64,000 nucleotides of DNA from Isoperla grammatica (taxonomy: Eukaryota; Arthropoda; Insecta; Plecoptera; Perlodidae), in contig OX246744.1 in the NCBI GenBank assembly GCA_945910005.1, forward strand, positions 1,095,992 through 1,159,991. Direction: 5' to 3'. Under the pieces are notes generated by a model. It ran no database searches. It was given only the letters and a program-made list of their open reading frames with translations, and was not told the origin of the DNA. Each line of letters opens with the position of its first letter. The first letter of the stretch is position 1. Shown in pieces: positions 43,850-54,930 of the stretch. A program made the translations under genes and the position numbers.

Positions 43850-45005
43850 GAGCATTGACATTCTAGAACAACAGGTCATATGAATACTCTCATGCAAACT
43901 GTGTGTTGCCTAGTGTTAACTATGTAGTAGTTGGTGGTGGGTATGCCAGTGGTGCAATACGGATACACGATCAAGAGCTGCTGCAGTGGAGTGCGTACAC
44001 GCTACCCTACAACACAAGCTAAAGCAGTATGGAAACAGCATGGCAAAGTACATCTAATACTAGCATGTTTGCCTACGAAGTGGTTACCTGTGAGAATTTT
44101 TGTTTGTTTGATTTAATACTTTTAATCTAGTTTATGAGAGTGCATTGCCATTTCATTGTCGCATGAATGAGCGGTACGATTTTTGTAGTAAAAATAAAAT
44201 AACTCATGTAAGAAGCATTATTTTCTGGTAACACTTTCAGTCTTGTTTGTAATGGAGTAAACTTGAAATTTGAGCCAAAATCGATATTAATAGGCACTCG
44301 ATGTAGTTACGTTTCTTTCCCTCCAACAATTGCTAGAAAGCATTATAATGCCAGCTTTATTGGTCACTGAGGATAATCAGTTCTCATCGAGTAGCGTCTC
44401 ACTTTCGTTAGTTTAATATTCTTCTGTAAAGCGTACGATCAGTGTCGCAGACTTAGCATTCCGGGTACTCGTGTTGTGTTTATAAAATAGCGTTGAGGTT
44501 TAATAAACATAAAGATGTGCTTTGGATGTGGATGATGTTTCCAAACTGTCTTATTAGCGGGGTGTCGGCCATCTATCTACTGAGTTTTGGATGGATTACA
44601 AAAGTTCACTACTTGACATCAATAATGACATTAAAAACTATTTATATAAATTGAGTTAGTGTCATGTGAGAATAAGTAAGCTGCATTAGGCCTACCTGGT
44701 TATTGTAATTTTGTAATACATATCAATGAAAGTTTCTAGAAATCATTTATTCTTAAATCTATTTTCTCTGTAGCTATTTATTAAGTAACAATTGAACTGT
44801 AACCATAACTCTCAAGCCTGGTGACAATCCTCTCTTGGTGTGTGACTGAGTAAAAGCATTTCGTGCGTAGAAAACTTGTATTCAACTGTTGATAGTTAAA
44901 TTTTTTGCTGTTCATTACCTAATCAGCAAATCAAATGAAGCAAATCATGTATTGATTTTGTATTCCATCCATAAACTTGTTGCCACTCTACCCACAACAC
45001 ATTTA
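43850..45005. other. No gene recognised
   Basis: AT-rich intergenic DNA. Confidence 0.5.
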
Positions 45006-45009
45006 CACA

Positions 45010-45277
45010 GTGAACTATTTACGTGAACAGTATCATTCGTGCGCAAGGGTGTCGTATCTTTCTGTTAGTTGTGCATGCCGGTCTGTAAAAGCGCGAACGT
45101 GTGAGATATGGACATCAATCTTTCACGTAAACAACCAGAGGTCCGTGAAAATGGCCCGGTTATCGTCGTGCCGCTAGTGTCACGGCAATCCGCACACAAC
45201 CGTGTCGCGAGAATTGTATCACAATTGGGTTTCGAGACTAAACGAAACCTTAGATGCTGTTCACGTAAATAGTTCAC
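45010..45277. mobile_element. MITE, 268 bp with perfect 21-bp TIRs
   Basis: GTGAACTATTTACGTGAACA(G) at 45010-45030 is exactly inverted at 45257-45277. The interior has no coding capacity. No clear target-site duplication was found. Confidence 0.85.
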
Positions 45278-45740
45278 ACTCGCAACTCTAGTAGTTGTGG
45301 CTCTGCAATCACGGCCAAATGGAAGCGTTGAAGTGGAGTTGCACTAATTTGCATCTTTAAAAATAACTTTGAGCGTTCTGCACATGGCCGTGGTTTCTGC
45401 GGCAGCTCTTATGTCTGTGTATCTAGTACCATTGGTATACTTAGAATTAACAATAGACCTGTTTATTTTGGCTACACCAATTACCCCTGAAATGTTTTAC
45501 ATTCAACTAAAGAGGAATCCGGTTTAGGAGCGTTTACAATAGACGCAGATGCATACAGGTATTTGTGGTGTTCATGAAAAAAGAAAAAAAACATTTTTGA
45601 GTAACTTTTTTTTCTATCTTTTCTTTTTAAATGTCTAAACAAGGTAAAAATGTCCCACTCATTACCAAATCAGTGTACTATCTTGTTTTTCTAACCTTAA
45701 TATTACAAAATTCTTTTAAAATAATAAATTAATAATATTA

Positions 45741-45910
45741 TATATTAAGTGAGGAAAGGATCCAACAGCTTACCTTCGTGTAGTAAGATGACGGATTTGC
45801 GAGTTTGAAGTACACATGAAGACATATGTCTTCATGTGTACTTCAAACTCGCAAATCCGTCATCTTACTACACGAAGGTAAGCTGTTGGATCCTTTCCTC
45901 ACTTAATATA
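45741..45910. mobile_element. Perfect 170-bp palindrome (foldback element)
   Basis: Two 85-base arms match exactly as inverted repeats with no spacer; the centre is GACAT|ATGTC at 45825/45826. Outer sequence GGATCCAACAGCTTACCTT closely matches AAACCAACAGCTTACCTT in the 335-bp foldback at 50955, suggesting one family. Confidence 0.95.
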
Positions 45911-47750
45911 CCATTCCAGCCGATTGGCACCTACTTTCATAACCAAATTAATAATATTGATCATATGGTCATACCTAATAAATTATGTGAAATTTAATAG
46001 CAAATTTCTTCGTCATTTAGTAAATGACCTTACATTTCTCTAGTCATTGCTCATTGGGCACTTTGCCAAAGTAAAATTATTGTCTCTATAGAGATAGCCC
46101 AGTGCAATTCATTTATAATAAATTAAGTTACCAACTTTGTTCAGTCAGCAAATGCCTACAATGTTGGCAAAAAGCAACAAACTTTGAATTGCACCTCCAA
46201 TTCACCACTTGGGGCAAACTAGAAATGAATATTGCCAAATTGGCGTTCTTATTCACCACAAATACCCCACTGCAGTTACGTATAATGATAAAAGGTAGTT
46301 CCGTTTCAAAATTAATCCTGTAAACGTTCTGTCAAACTTGTGTACAGAACCCACATAGGTACATAATTTAATAGGGAATGCTCTTTTATTTTCAATAATG
46401 TCTCAAGTATAAAAAATAGATAAAACATTCATCAATTCACCAGATATACGAAAAACTTTCATTCTAATTTTCAAAAGTAATTAATAAATAATTAGTCATA
46501 TTAAATTAGTAATGAATTGATTAGTAGTAGTGATTTGAATATAAAGAGAAAACATTTTATACAATACATAAAAGTAAATAAATATGAGATGAGTTCATTT
46601 GTTACATTATTTTATTATCTGTAAAATATTCATACCAATCTTGTTGAAAGATGTGATTTCCAATTAATTATTCTCTGAAATTAGCCATCAGCAGCAAATG
46701 TAAATATATATTTGTATTGAGCTTGGTATGATTCCTCAAAACCATTGATGCCATACCCTGTTTTTTGCCGCTAGAGTGGCATTCAACAATCTAAATAACT
46801 TTTCTATAATAATTTCAAATCAAAACATTTTTGCACTCATAATGCACTCTTTAATTTAGTGGAATAAAAAAGTGAAGTGATAGAGCATTCCCTGGCTTAA
46901 AAAATCGGTGATAGTTTTTTCAGTACCTAGTCGTGAAAAGTGGCGCTCAATTCTCTGGGTAGCCGGCTTCTTTCCACATGGAGTAGGACTCAGGGTTTGC
47001 ACAGCCTTTAAAGGTTTCTGACAGCGTGCTAGGAATTTCAACCCAGGATTAGATTACAGAAAAAAAAACAACTAGGTCATTACTCATTACTGAGTTTACT
47101 AAGATCCTCTATTTAAATATGATGTCTTAAATGAATTGGTGTTGCCAAAATGAACAGATCTATTGTTGTACCTTACAATTTTGAGCATAAATACATTTGG
47201 AAGCACATAATAGTTTGCCGCGACAAGTTAAAACGCTTTTTAACCAAATATGCAACCCTCGAAATTCGCTTCTTTTTGACATTGGTGCGAGAGTCAGATA
47301 GAGTCATCGGAACAGATAAGAAGTCTGGGAAACGTTTTTTGATCCAGAGTTTTGCTTATTCGATTAGGACTACGAACTGAAAGGAACCTTGTAGGCCGTA
47401 AACGTAATCCACAATTGGCATGCCGGCATGCTTTTATCGTTGTCATAAGCGGGAAGGATAAAATAAAAAAACTAAATTTAAATTTGATTAATTCAAATTT
47501 CCTTTTCAATTGAACTAGTGGCGCGTTGTAACCAGAGGGTATTGGGACCGTGTTAATTCTCTATAATTAGAATGTGGAGTCCTTCTATTTTCATTAGTAA
47601 TGTTCAATCGTCGTCGTGACGCAACAAAACTTGTTTTTAGTATCGTCGTTTAAACTGTCGGGGCAAAATAAAATTTCAAATATTGTACTAGGTCTACTTC
47701 TAAAACTTGAGTCACGAAATCTTGAATTCTTCACCGGTTTCGAATGCTTT
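45911..47750. other. No gene recognised
   Basis: AT-rich sequence; ORFs of 60-76 codons without motifs. Confidence 0.5.
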
Positions 47751-47756
47751 ACGTTT

Positions 47757-48035
47757 CGGTTGCGAGCAGGAAAATTGCGTTCAAACTAGATCGTATAGTT
47801 GACGTCTGCCATTACTCGCGAGCACCAAATTTGTGATTTTCGAGAGTTTCCTATTCTTGCATTCAATTCACAATTCACTGTCAATTCACTTTGCTAAATT
47901 AGGAAAGTTGCGAACAGGAAAATTGCGTTCAAACTAGGTCGTATAGTTGAGGTCTGCCATTACTCGCGAGCACCAAATTTGTGATTTTCGAGAGTTGCCT
48001 ATTCTTGCATTCAATTTACTGTCAATTCACTTTGC
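47757..48035. repeat. ~140-bp tandem direct duplication
   Basis: GGTTGCGAGCAGGAAAATTG ... TGTGATTTTCGAGAGTTTCC ... CATTCAATTCAC at 47757-47890 recurs at 47905-48035 with a few substitutions. Confidence 0.9.
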
Positions 48036-48569
48036 CAAATTAGGTCGAAACTTCTTGATGAATACACTCTTTGTGTTTGGAGTTGTGCTCTTTCATGCCA
48101 ACACTATTCATTATTGTATATAATATGAATAGAAACATTTAATAAATAAAGAAATACTAAGTCCATAAACTAGTTCATGTCCATTAATTAGGTCGCAACC
48201 TCTATATGACCTTCAAAAAATATACTAAGTCCATAAATTAGGTCGCGATGAATTCGTTGTCTGATCTGTGCTTCCAATTATTCATGCTCATTGTTGTATG
48301 TGTACGTAGTGTGGTGCTGGTATCTTTGCATGCGACCGATCCTCTCGCTCAGACAGGACTGATGATGGAATTGTTGGAAAATGTTTCGATTTCCGTCGTC
48401 AGTCCTGTCTTTGCGTTGGGCTGAACACTCTGTGAAGCTGAAAAGTTTCGATGCTAAACCTGGTCGCTTGAAAAATGCAAAAAGACTTAGGGTATATAAA
48501 AGGGCTTTTTTTGGCTAATTTTTCCTGTTTTTTGCTTAATTTTTTGTATTTTTCCTAGATATTTCTTAA

Positions 48570-48668
48570 ATTTTATGAAAATTTTATAATTTTCATAAAA
48601 TTTATAGAAATATTTATAAATTTTATGAAAATTATTATAATTTTCATAAAATTTATAGAAATATTTAA
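48570..48668. repeat. Nested AT-rich inverted repeats
   Basis: AATTTTATGAAAATTTTATAATTTTCATAAAATT and a second similar copy alternate with TATAGAAATATTTA, giving stacked hairpins. Confidence 0.85.
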
Positions 48669-48703
48669 TATTTCAATTGTAATGCTGTTGGAAATAAATA
48701 AGG

Positions 48704-48846
48704 ATGGAAAAAAAGACTATCAGTTTAATTACCCACGAAGGGTTAAAACCTATTATTGTTGGTTGATTGGTCTATTGGGAAAGGAAGTATCCAGGATTTG
48801 GCCTTGGAAAAAAAGACTATCAGTTTAATTACCCACGAAGGGTTAA
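48704..48846. repeat. ~42-bp direct repeat separated by 57 bases
   Basis: GGAAAAAAAGACTATCAGTT, TAATTACCCACGAAGGGTTAA occurs at about 48705-48746 and again at 48804-48846. Confidence 0.9.
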
Positions 48847-49049
48847 GCATGGGAAAGAAAAGGATTAAATAACAAGTAAACACAACAGCATAAGTTCAAC
48901 AACATGTATTGAGCGAGCAAGTTTGTACAAAAAAAGTAGGCTATGTCCAATGGCCTTGAAAAAACAAATGGTTAGGGATTAGCATGTAGAATGCTTACAA
49001 GTTCATTGCTTCAGAGGTGTGCATGGCATGTAGTCGATCGAGAGAAGAG

Positions 49050-49145
49050 CCGAAGATGTTGGAAGTGTGGCCAGCAGATCGTTGTCGAGAGGAGAGATGA
49101 AGATGTTGGAAGTGTGGCCAGAAGATCGTTGTCGAGATGGTCGAG
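49050..49145. repeat. ~45-bp tandem duplication
   Basis: GAAGATGTTGGAAGTGTGGC, CAG(C/A)AGATCGTTGTCGAGA occurs twice in succession. Confidence 0.85.
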
Positions 49146-49260
49146 AGAAGCGATGAATGGCAGTAGTAAAGCGGTGCATTAGCGACGGACACAGACATGT
49201 CCAACAACCTGAAACAGAGAACGTTGTTAGACAGAGATATTGCATTTGACAAGAGTGCTT

Positions 49261-49420
49261 GTTTAGCCCCGATATTATGACGGCCCGCTAAATATTCAGT
49301 CCACGAGTAACGTTTTCTCCGTGGCAACCACACTTCAGAAGCGTGATTGCCACGGAGAAAGCAGTTTCCGTCACGTACTAAATATTTAGTTGGCCGTCAT
49401 AATACCGGGTCTTAGCCAGC
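49261..49420. mobile_element. Palindromic MITE, about 160 bp
   Basis: Long imperfect inverted repeat. The left arm has GATATTATGACGGCCCGCTA and TTTTCTCCGTGGCAACCA; the right arm has TTGCCACGGAGAAA and GGCCGTCATAATACCGGG. A decayed relative is at about 60920-61047. Confidence 0.8.
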
Positions 49421-49693
49421 TAGATAGGTAGGAATTACAGGTTATGTTACACAGCATTGTGAACATGGTATTATGTCTACAAAATTGGCATGATCAGGAT
49501 TCGAACCCAAATGCAGCCATAGAATTGATGTGATAGGTTGTTTGTGAAGCAATGATAGTGGGACTCGAACCCAAAACTCAGATTCACCCATGGAAAGTGT
49601 ATAAATATGCAATAGAAAGACCTCATGTGTGCCTAACCTACATGTTCGTAAAAATATCAATGCAATTCTTATCATTACAGCCAACAATAATAC

Positions 49694-50671
49694 CATTGAG
49701 TTTGTTAGTGTAGCGGCCATTGGCGGCTGTCTACCAATAAATTTCCCGTGGACTCGAGTAGTACGAGCGCGTACCGCTAGAAAGCGCTAAACGTACCCAC
49801 TGATGTCAGCGTTCCTGTGGAAAGAAAGGGATACTACGTAGTACGCGCAGATGCGAAGTCGGTAAGGTAGTAGTATCCAGATGGCGGTGGATATTGTTAT
49901 TTTTAGCATTATCATTTGTTCTGATAAACATGTCAAACGGGCACGAAGTTTACAATAAGTAAGCTAACTTTTTTATTACAACACATTATATAAGGTTTTA
50001 TACATTATATAGGCTAGGCTGTAGTACTACGTTACTTATGTAGGCCTATTAATGTAGGCCTAGGCTTATTGTAATCTAGTAATGGCCTAGACTAAAAGAG
50101 TTGGGCCTAGACCTAGGCTCGGACTACACCACGTGATCTTCTGACGGCACTTTCGTCTGTAGGTTGTAATTCCGACAGCCAAATTGCAGATGGAATTACT
50201 TTCCACAGTCGAAAGTGACGTCAGAAGATCACGTGGCTTAGGTCTAGGCCTAACTCTTTTAGTCTAGGCCATTACTAGGCTACAATAAGCCTAGGCCTAC
50301 ATTAATAGGCCTACATTAGTAACGTAGTACTACAGCCTAGTCTATATAATGTATAAAACCTTATATAATGTGTTGTAATAAAGTATTAGCTTACTTATTG
50401 TTAACTTCGTGCCCGTTTGACATGTTTATCAGAACAAATGATAATGCTTTAATAACAATATCCACCGCCATCTGGATACTACTACCTTACCGACTTCGCA
50501 TCTGCGCGTACTACATAGTATCCCTTTCTTTCCACAGGAACGCTGACATCAGTGGGTACGTGTAGCACGTTCTAGCGGTACGCGCTCTTACTACTAGAGT
50601 CCACGGGAAATGTATTGGTAGATAGCCGCCAATGGCCGCTGGGTCTCTACCCTACACTAACAAACTCAATG
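49694..50671. mobile_element. 978-bp imperfect inverted repeat (large foldback)
   Basis: Arms of about 450 bases each match over nearly their full length, from CATTGAGTTTGTTAGTGTAG on the left to CTACACTAACAAACTCAATG on the right. They include AGGCCT-rich stretches and a CAGATGGCGGTGGATATTGT segment. The loop lies at about 50152-50205. No coding potential and no clear target-site duplication. Confidence 0.92.
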
Positions 50672-50954
50672 ATAAAACCCTGAAGAATTAATGCCAATTA
50701 GTTCCATCTCAAGAACGTAGCGTAAAACTTGAATAATGTCAAATGAGGGAAAGCTGTTTGTATGCGAAGACTAACAAACAGCACAAGAAGTTAGTGGGGT
50801 GCACAACAACGCGATGGCTACGATTGTTACCTAGAGATACGTTTTTTAAGCGTTTTAGATGCTAAATCGGTGACCCCATTTTTGGAAACGCTACAAAATG
50901 CTAATTTATAAAGAGTAAGGTTTTCCCGTTGCTATTGGGATTTAGTTATTAATT

Positions 50955-51289
50955 ATTTAGTAGTGGGGGTGGATAAGAAGGAAACCAACAGCTTACCTTG
51001 TTGCTGACGACCTTCGGAGTTGGTAGACACATATATAGACTAAACAATAACGTCGATACTGTTTCGGCCTGACGTGGCCTTGTTCACCCGACGAAAGTGG
51101 AGAGGAGACTCATCAACGACCACGAACTCATGGAGTCTCCTCTCCACCTCAGTCGGGTGAACAAGGCCACGTCAGGCCGAAACAGTATCGACGTTATTGT
51201 TTTGTCTATATATGTGTCTACCAACTCCGAAGGTCGTCACCAACAAGGTAAGCTGTTGGTTTCCTCCCTATCCACCCCCACTACTAAAT
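50955..51289. mobile_element. 335-bp foldback element
   Basis: Arms of about 155 bases with a few mismatches: ATTTAGTAGTGGGGGTGGAT ... GTGGAGAGGAGACTC against GAGTCTCCTCTCCAC ... CCCCACTACTAAAT, around a loop of about 20 bases. It shares the sub-terminal CCAACAGCTTACCTT with the perfect palindrome at 45741. Confidence 0.92.
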
Positions 51290-52015
51290 ATCTAAAGCCG
51301 TTAGGCACTCTAAACAAATTCACACCTTTAATTAATTACAATTAAATTGATTTTAAATATCTGCACATAATTTTCCATTACAAGTGCAAGAGACATGCTC
51401 ATATTTAAAGTTTTGATGAAGAGAAGAACTAGATGTTACAAAATGCTAAATTTATAATAATTAATTCTGAATTTAGAGAAAATTAGGTAACGCTAAAAAG
51501 ACGCAGCTGCATTAATACCTACAAATCGGTTCAAGGAAATCTAATTTTATGGCAGGTAGAGGAGAGGTTCTCCCATATGTTGTTTTATGAAACTGATTCC
51601 AGAATTACTAATAACATAATTTTATTATATATTTTTAAGAAATACATAACGTTCTTGAGACATATTATAATTAACAATAGACATTACATCTGCAAGGTTT
51701 TCATATTGGCTGTAATAATGACTTAGCTTTTAAAGATGTCAGAAGTGTTGGAAAGTGTTCACATTACAATACCATTTATTAGTTCATCGTGTGTCAATAC
51801 TGTGTATGTGTGTGTCGATACTGAGTGGGGGGGGGGGGGGGGGGGCTTTTTGCTAAACATCTCAATCTTTACAAAATTAGTTTTAATGACAGTTGACTTG
51901 CAATCAATATAGTAATCAGTGCTCGAAGAAATTAATGACATCCTGAGGCTCCCTATAAGATTCTTTTAACGGTTAACAATATTGTAAGATTAAAACAAGA
52001 TATCAATCAACATCA
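51290..52015. other. No gene recognised; poly-G at 51829-51846
   Basis: AT-rich sequence with one ~18-base G run. Confidence 0.5.
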
Positions 52016-52020
52016 CCAAG

Positions 52021-53073
52021 TAGGGTTGCCGTTCAATATGAATTTTAAAATCGTTAATCGTTCATGTTAAATGGATCATTGATCGATATTAATAGATTTT
52101 TTTTGGCGATCGATAATCGAATCAAAATAACCGTTATCTCAGCGTAATAGCAGCAATTCATGTCGACTTCCCGCAGTTTACGTAACCCCCTCCCTGGCAA
52201 TACTTGTGCGTAAGCCCTCGTAAATATCTCGGATCACAAGACCCCACTGGACATCCCAGCCATAAAACCACGGAAGCAAGGAAAACATCGCCCAGTCGCT
52301 TTTCGTGAGCAACGTAACTTACATCCGAGTTTCCTCATAGTTTAGTTTCATCAAAATACCAGTATTTTATGATATGCGGCTTTAATTTAAAAATCCAGGC
52401 AGGATGGCAGCAGATTGCATTTACGGGAACGACTAGCGACGGTAGAACGCAGTTAAAACGATTCGCAAGTGAGTTACTGATGAACCTCATCGTACGTAAG
52501 TCTACTTATGTGGAACGAGGTCATGCCGTAAAGTTAATCATTTTCCTTCAGCAAAAAACAAAGAAAATCTTTATAACACCTGTACCATTAGATTTACATT
52601 TTCCACGAGATTGAAAGATTCAAAAAGTTGTTCCCAGGAATGATTTTGCAGTAATTCTATTAATTTAATACCAATTTGCCCTCCATCTTCACTGTCCTTT
52701 TCTGACATCCGAGGGTGAAAACAGAACTCGCAACTCTTCCGGCATTTTTTCTGCCCCCCTCCCTTATACGATTGGTTCATCGACAAAAAGGATAATTAGA
52801 CCGAAAAGAGACCTTCCGTGGACAACCTTCCCCTGTTCATAGCAATACAAATTGGAATAATATACCCGCACATATTGCACTTAAAAAAAATCTAATCTCG
52901 TGAAAGAGCATCGTATTTCACGGGGCTGGGAAGTCATGCCGTAACGAGCGGTAATTTTGAAATGTCGATTATCGATCGTAACAATAATTGATTAGAGAAT
53001 GCTGAATCGACTATAGATCATTTAGAGAATTAATCTTATTGATCGATATATCAATTATCAAATGGCAACCTTA
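52021..53073. mobile_element. Possible hAT-like TIR element, about 1.05 kb
   Basis: The ends TAGGGTTGCC (52021) and GGCAACCTTA (about 53064-53073) are inverted repeats, followed inward on both sides by AT-rich GATCGAT/ATCGATTA-rich sequence. Interior ORFs (52369-52614 plus; 52571-52786 minus) have no recognised motif. No target-site duplication is evident, so the class is uncertain. Confidence 0.45.
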
Positions 53074-53289
53074 CTTATTTTGATATGCTTAGGATGACCT
53101 TCTGATGAAGCATATTCTGTTATTCTTTTAAAAACAGAACTGAATATTTATTTGTATCTTAAAGAAAAATCAATCAAATTTAAATAATAATGAAGTATCG
53201 CGAGTCATGTTATCGGGCTACAAAAACCAACAGCAACCCCCCCAAAAATGTCATATTTTGAGCACTGCTTACAATTGTCATAATGAAAT

Positions 53290-54150
53290 CATAATGGATC
53301 ATAATGGAAGCTACGTTTTCAATCATTTTCATTGTGTGGAGCTAAATTGTATTGTTGATTAGATTGTCGATTTAGAGCACTTTACAGTGAAGTTTATTCG
53401 TGTTGTATTGTTGTGATTTATTTAGATTTATGTCTGATAAATATAGAAGCTACGTTCTCCGTCATTTAAAAGTATAGTGCTAAATGGTATTGTTGTGATT
53501 TATTCAGATTTATGTCTGATCAAAATACAAGCTACGTTCAACATTTAATTGTGTGGAGCCAAATGGTATCGTTGTGATTTATTTAGATTTATGTCTGATA
53601 AATATAGAAGCTACGTTCTCAATCATATAATTGTGTGGAGCTAAATGGTATTGTTGTGATTTATTTAGATTTATGTCTGATAAATATAGAAGCTACGTTC
53701 TCAATCATATAATTGTGTGGAGCTAAATGGTATTGTTGTGATTTATTTAGATTTATGTCTGATAAATATAGAAGCTACGTTTTCAAGCATATAATTGTGT
53801 GGAGCTAAATGGTATTGTGATTTATTTTCATTTATGTCTGATAAATATAGAAACTACGTTTTCAATCATATAATTGTGTGGAGCTAAATGGTATTGTTCT
53901 GATTTATTTAGATTTATGTCTGATAAATATAGAAGCTACGTTTTCAATCATATAATTGTGTGGAGCTAAATGGTATTGTTGTGATTTATTTAGATTTATG
54001 TCTGATAAGTACAGAAGCTACGTTTTCAATCATATAATTGTGTGGAGCTAAATGGTATTGTTGTGATTTATTTAGATTTATGTCTGATAAGTATAGAAGC
54101 TACGTTTTCAATCATAAAATTGTGTGGAGCTAAATGGTATTGTTGTGATA
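53290..54150. repeat. ~82-bp tandem repeat, about 10 copies
   Basis: The unit includes GTGTGGAGCTAAATGGTATT, GTTGTGATTTATTTAGATTT and ATGTCTGATAAATATAGAAG, CTACGTTCTCAATCAT. The left-most copies are diverged or truncated and the right ones nearly identical. No splice-site signature is obvious. Confidence 0.93.
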
Positions 54151-54930
54151 AACTATGTACTTCGATACACTAGTAGAGTTCACTTGCACATTAATATTCT
54201 ATTGGGTCTGTTTTTACAGTTTCCTAATAAATCCCAAAATGTGCCAAGTTTGAAATGGCCAACTGTAATTGAACGCCGCACAGCAGAAGGTGGGTCACCC
54301 TAGCACTCTGAGGCCTTCGTCTAAATCTTAGGAATTTCTTTCTGTCTTAACGTATTTTCCACAATAAAATGTACAAAATGTACGCGCACAACTATCCGTA
54401 TGTGAGCATTCTTTATTTTCCAACCGTCCTTTAATCCTTCATCCTTATAGCTTATAAAATAAATAAAATATTCAGAATATGAATATAGGTTTTACAAATT
54501 TATAAAATTTTGGTCCTATCATTGTTTTTTAAAATATAATAATTTATATAAAATTTGAATTACATTAAACACAAGTGATTCACTGGGTAGCTGCATTCTG
54601 CATATTAACTTTGCTGTATTGCGTTCAATTTATGGCCGGCCTTATATTGTGTTTACATCCTCTCAATGTTTGTACATTAAGTTACTTGACGAACACAACA
54701 AACAAATGAAATACAAATCAAATGGCTTTGTCTACATTGAAATCAGGTTTGTGCCAAGCGAAGGCATGAGGAAATTTCAAACAAATTGTCAACGTTTTCT
54801 TGGATTTGACTAAGTTGGTCATTCTTTTCGTTCTAGACCTTTCATCTAAACTTGCCGAATTCATGTAATTTGAGTATGGTAATTTACGAACGTTGAGTGG
54901 ATGCAGCTTTATTCTGAGAAGTTTACTCAC

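Noticed and set aside
49442..49720. 92-codon minus-strand ORF starting MAATLTNSM
   Set aside because: It begins inside the terminus of the 978-bp inverted repeat and has no recognisable motif or splice context.
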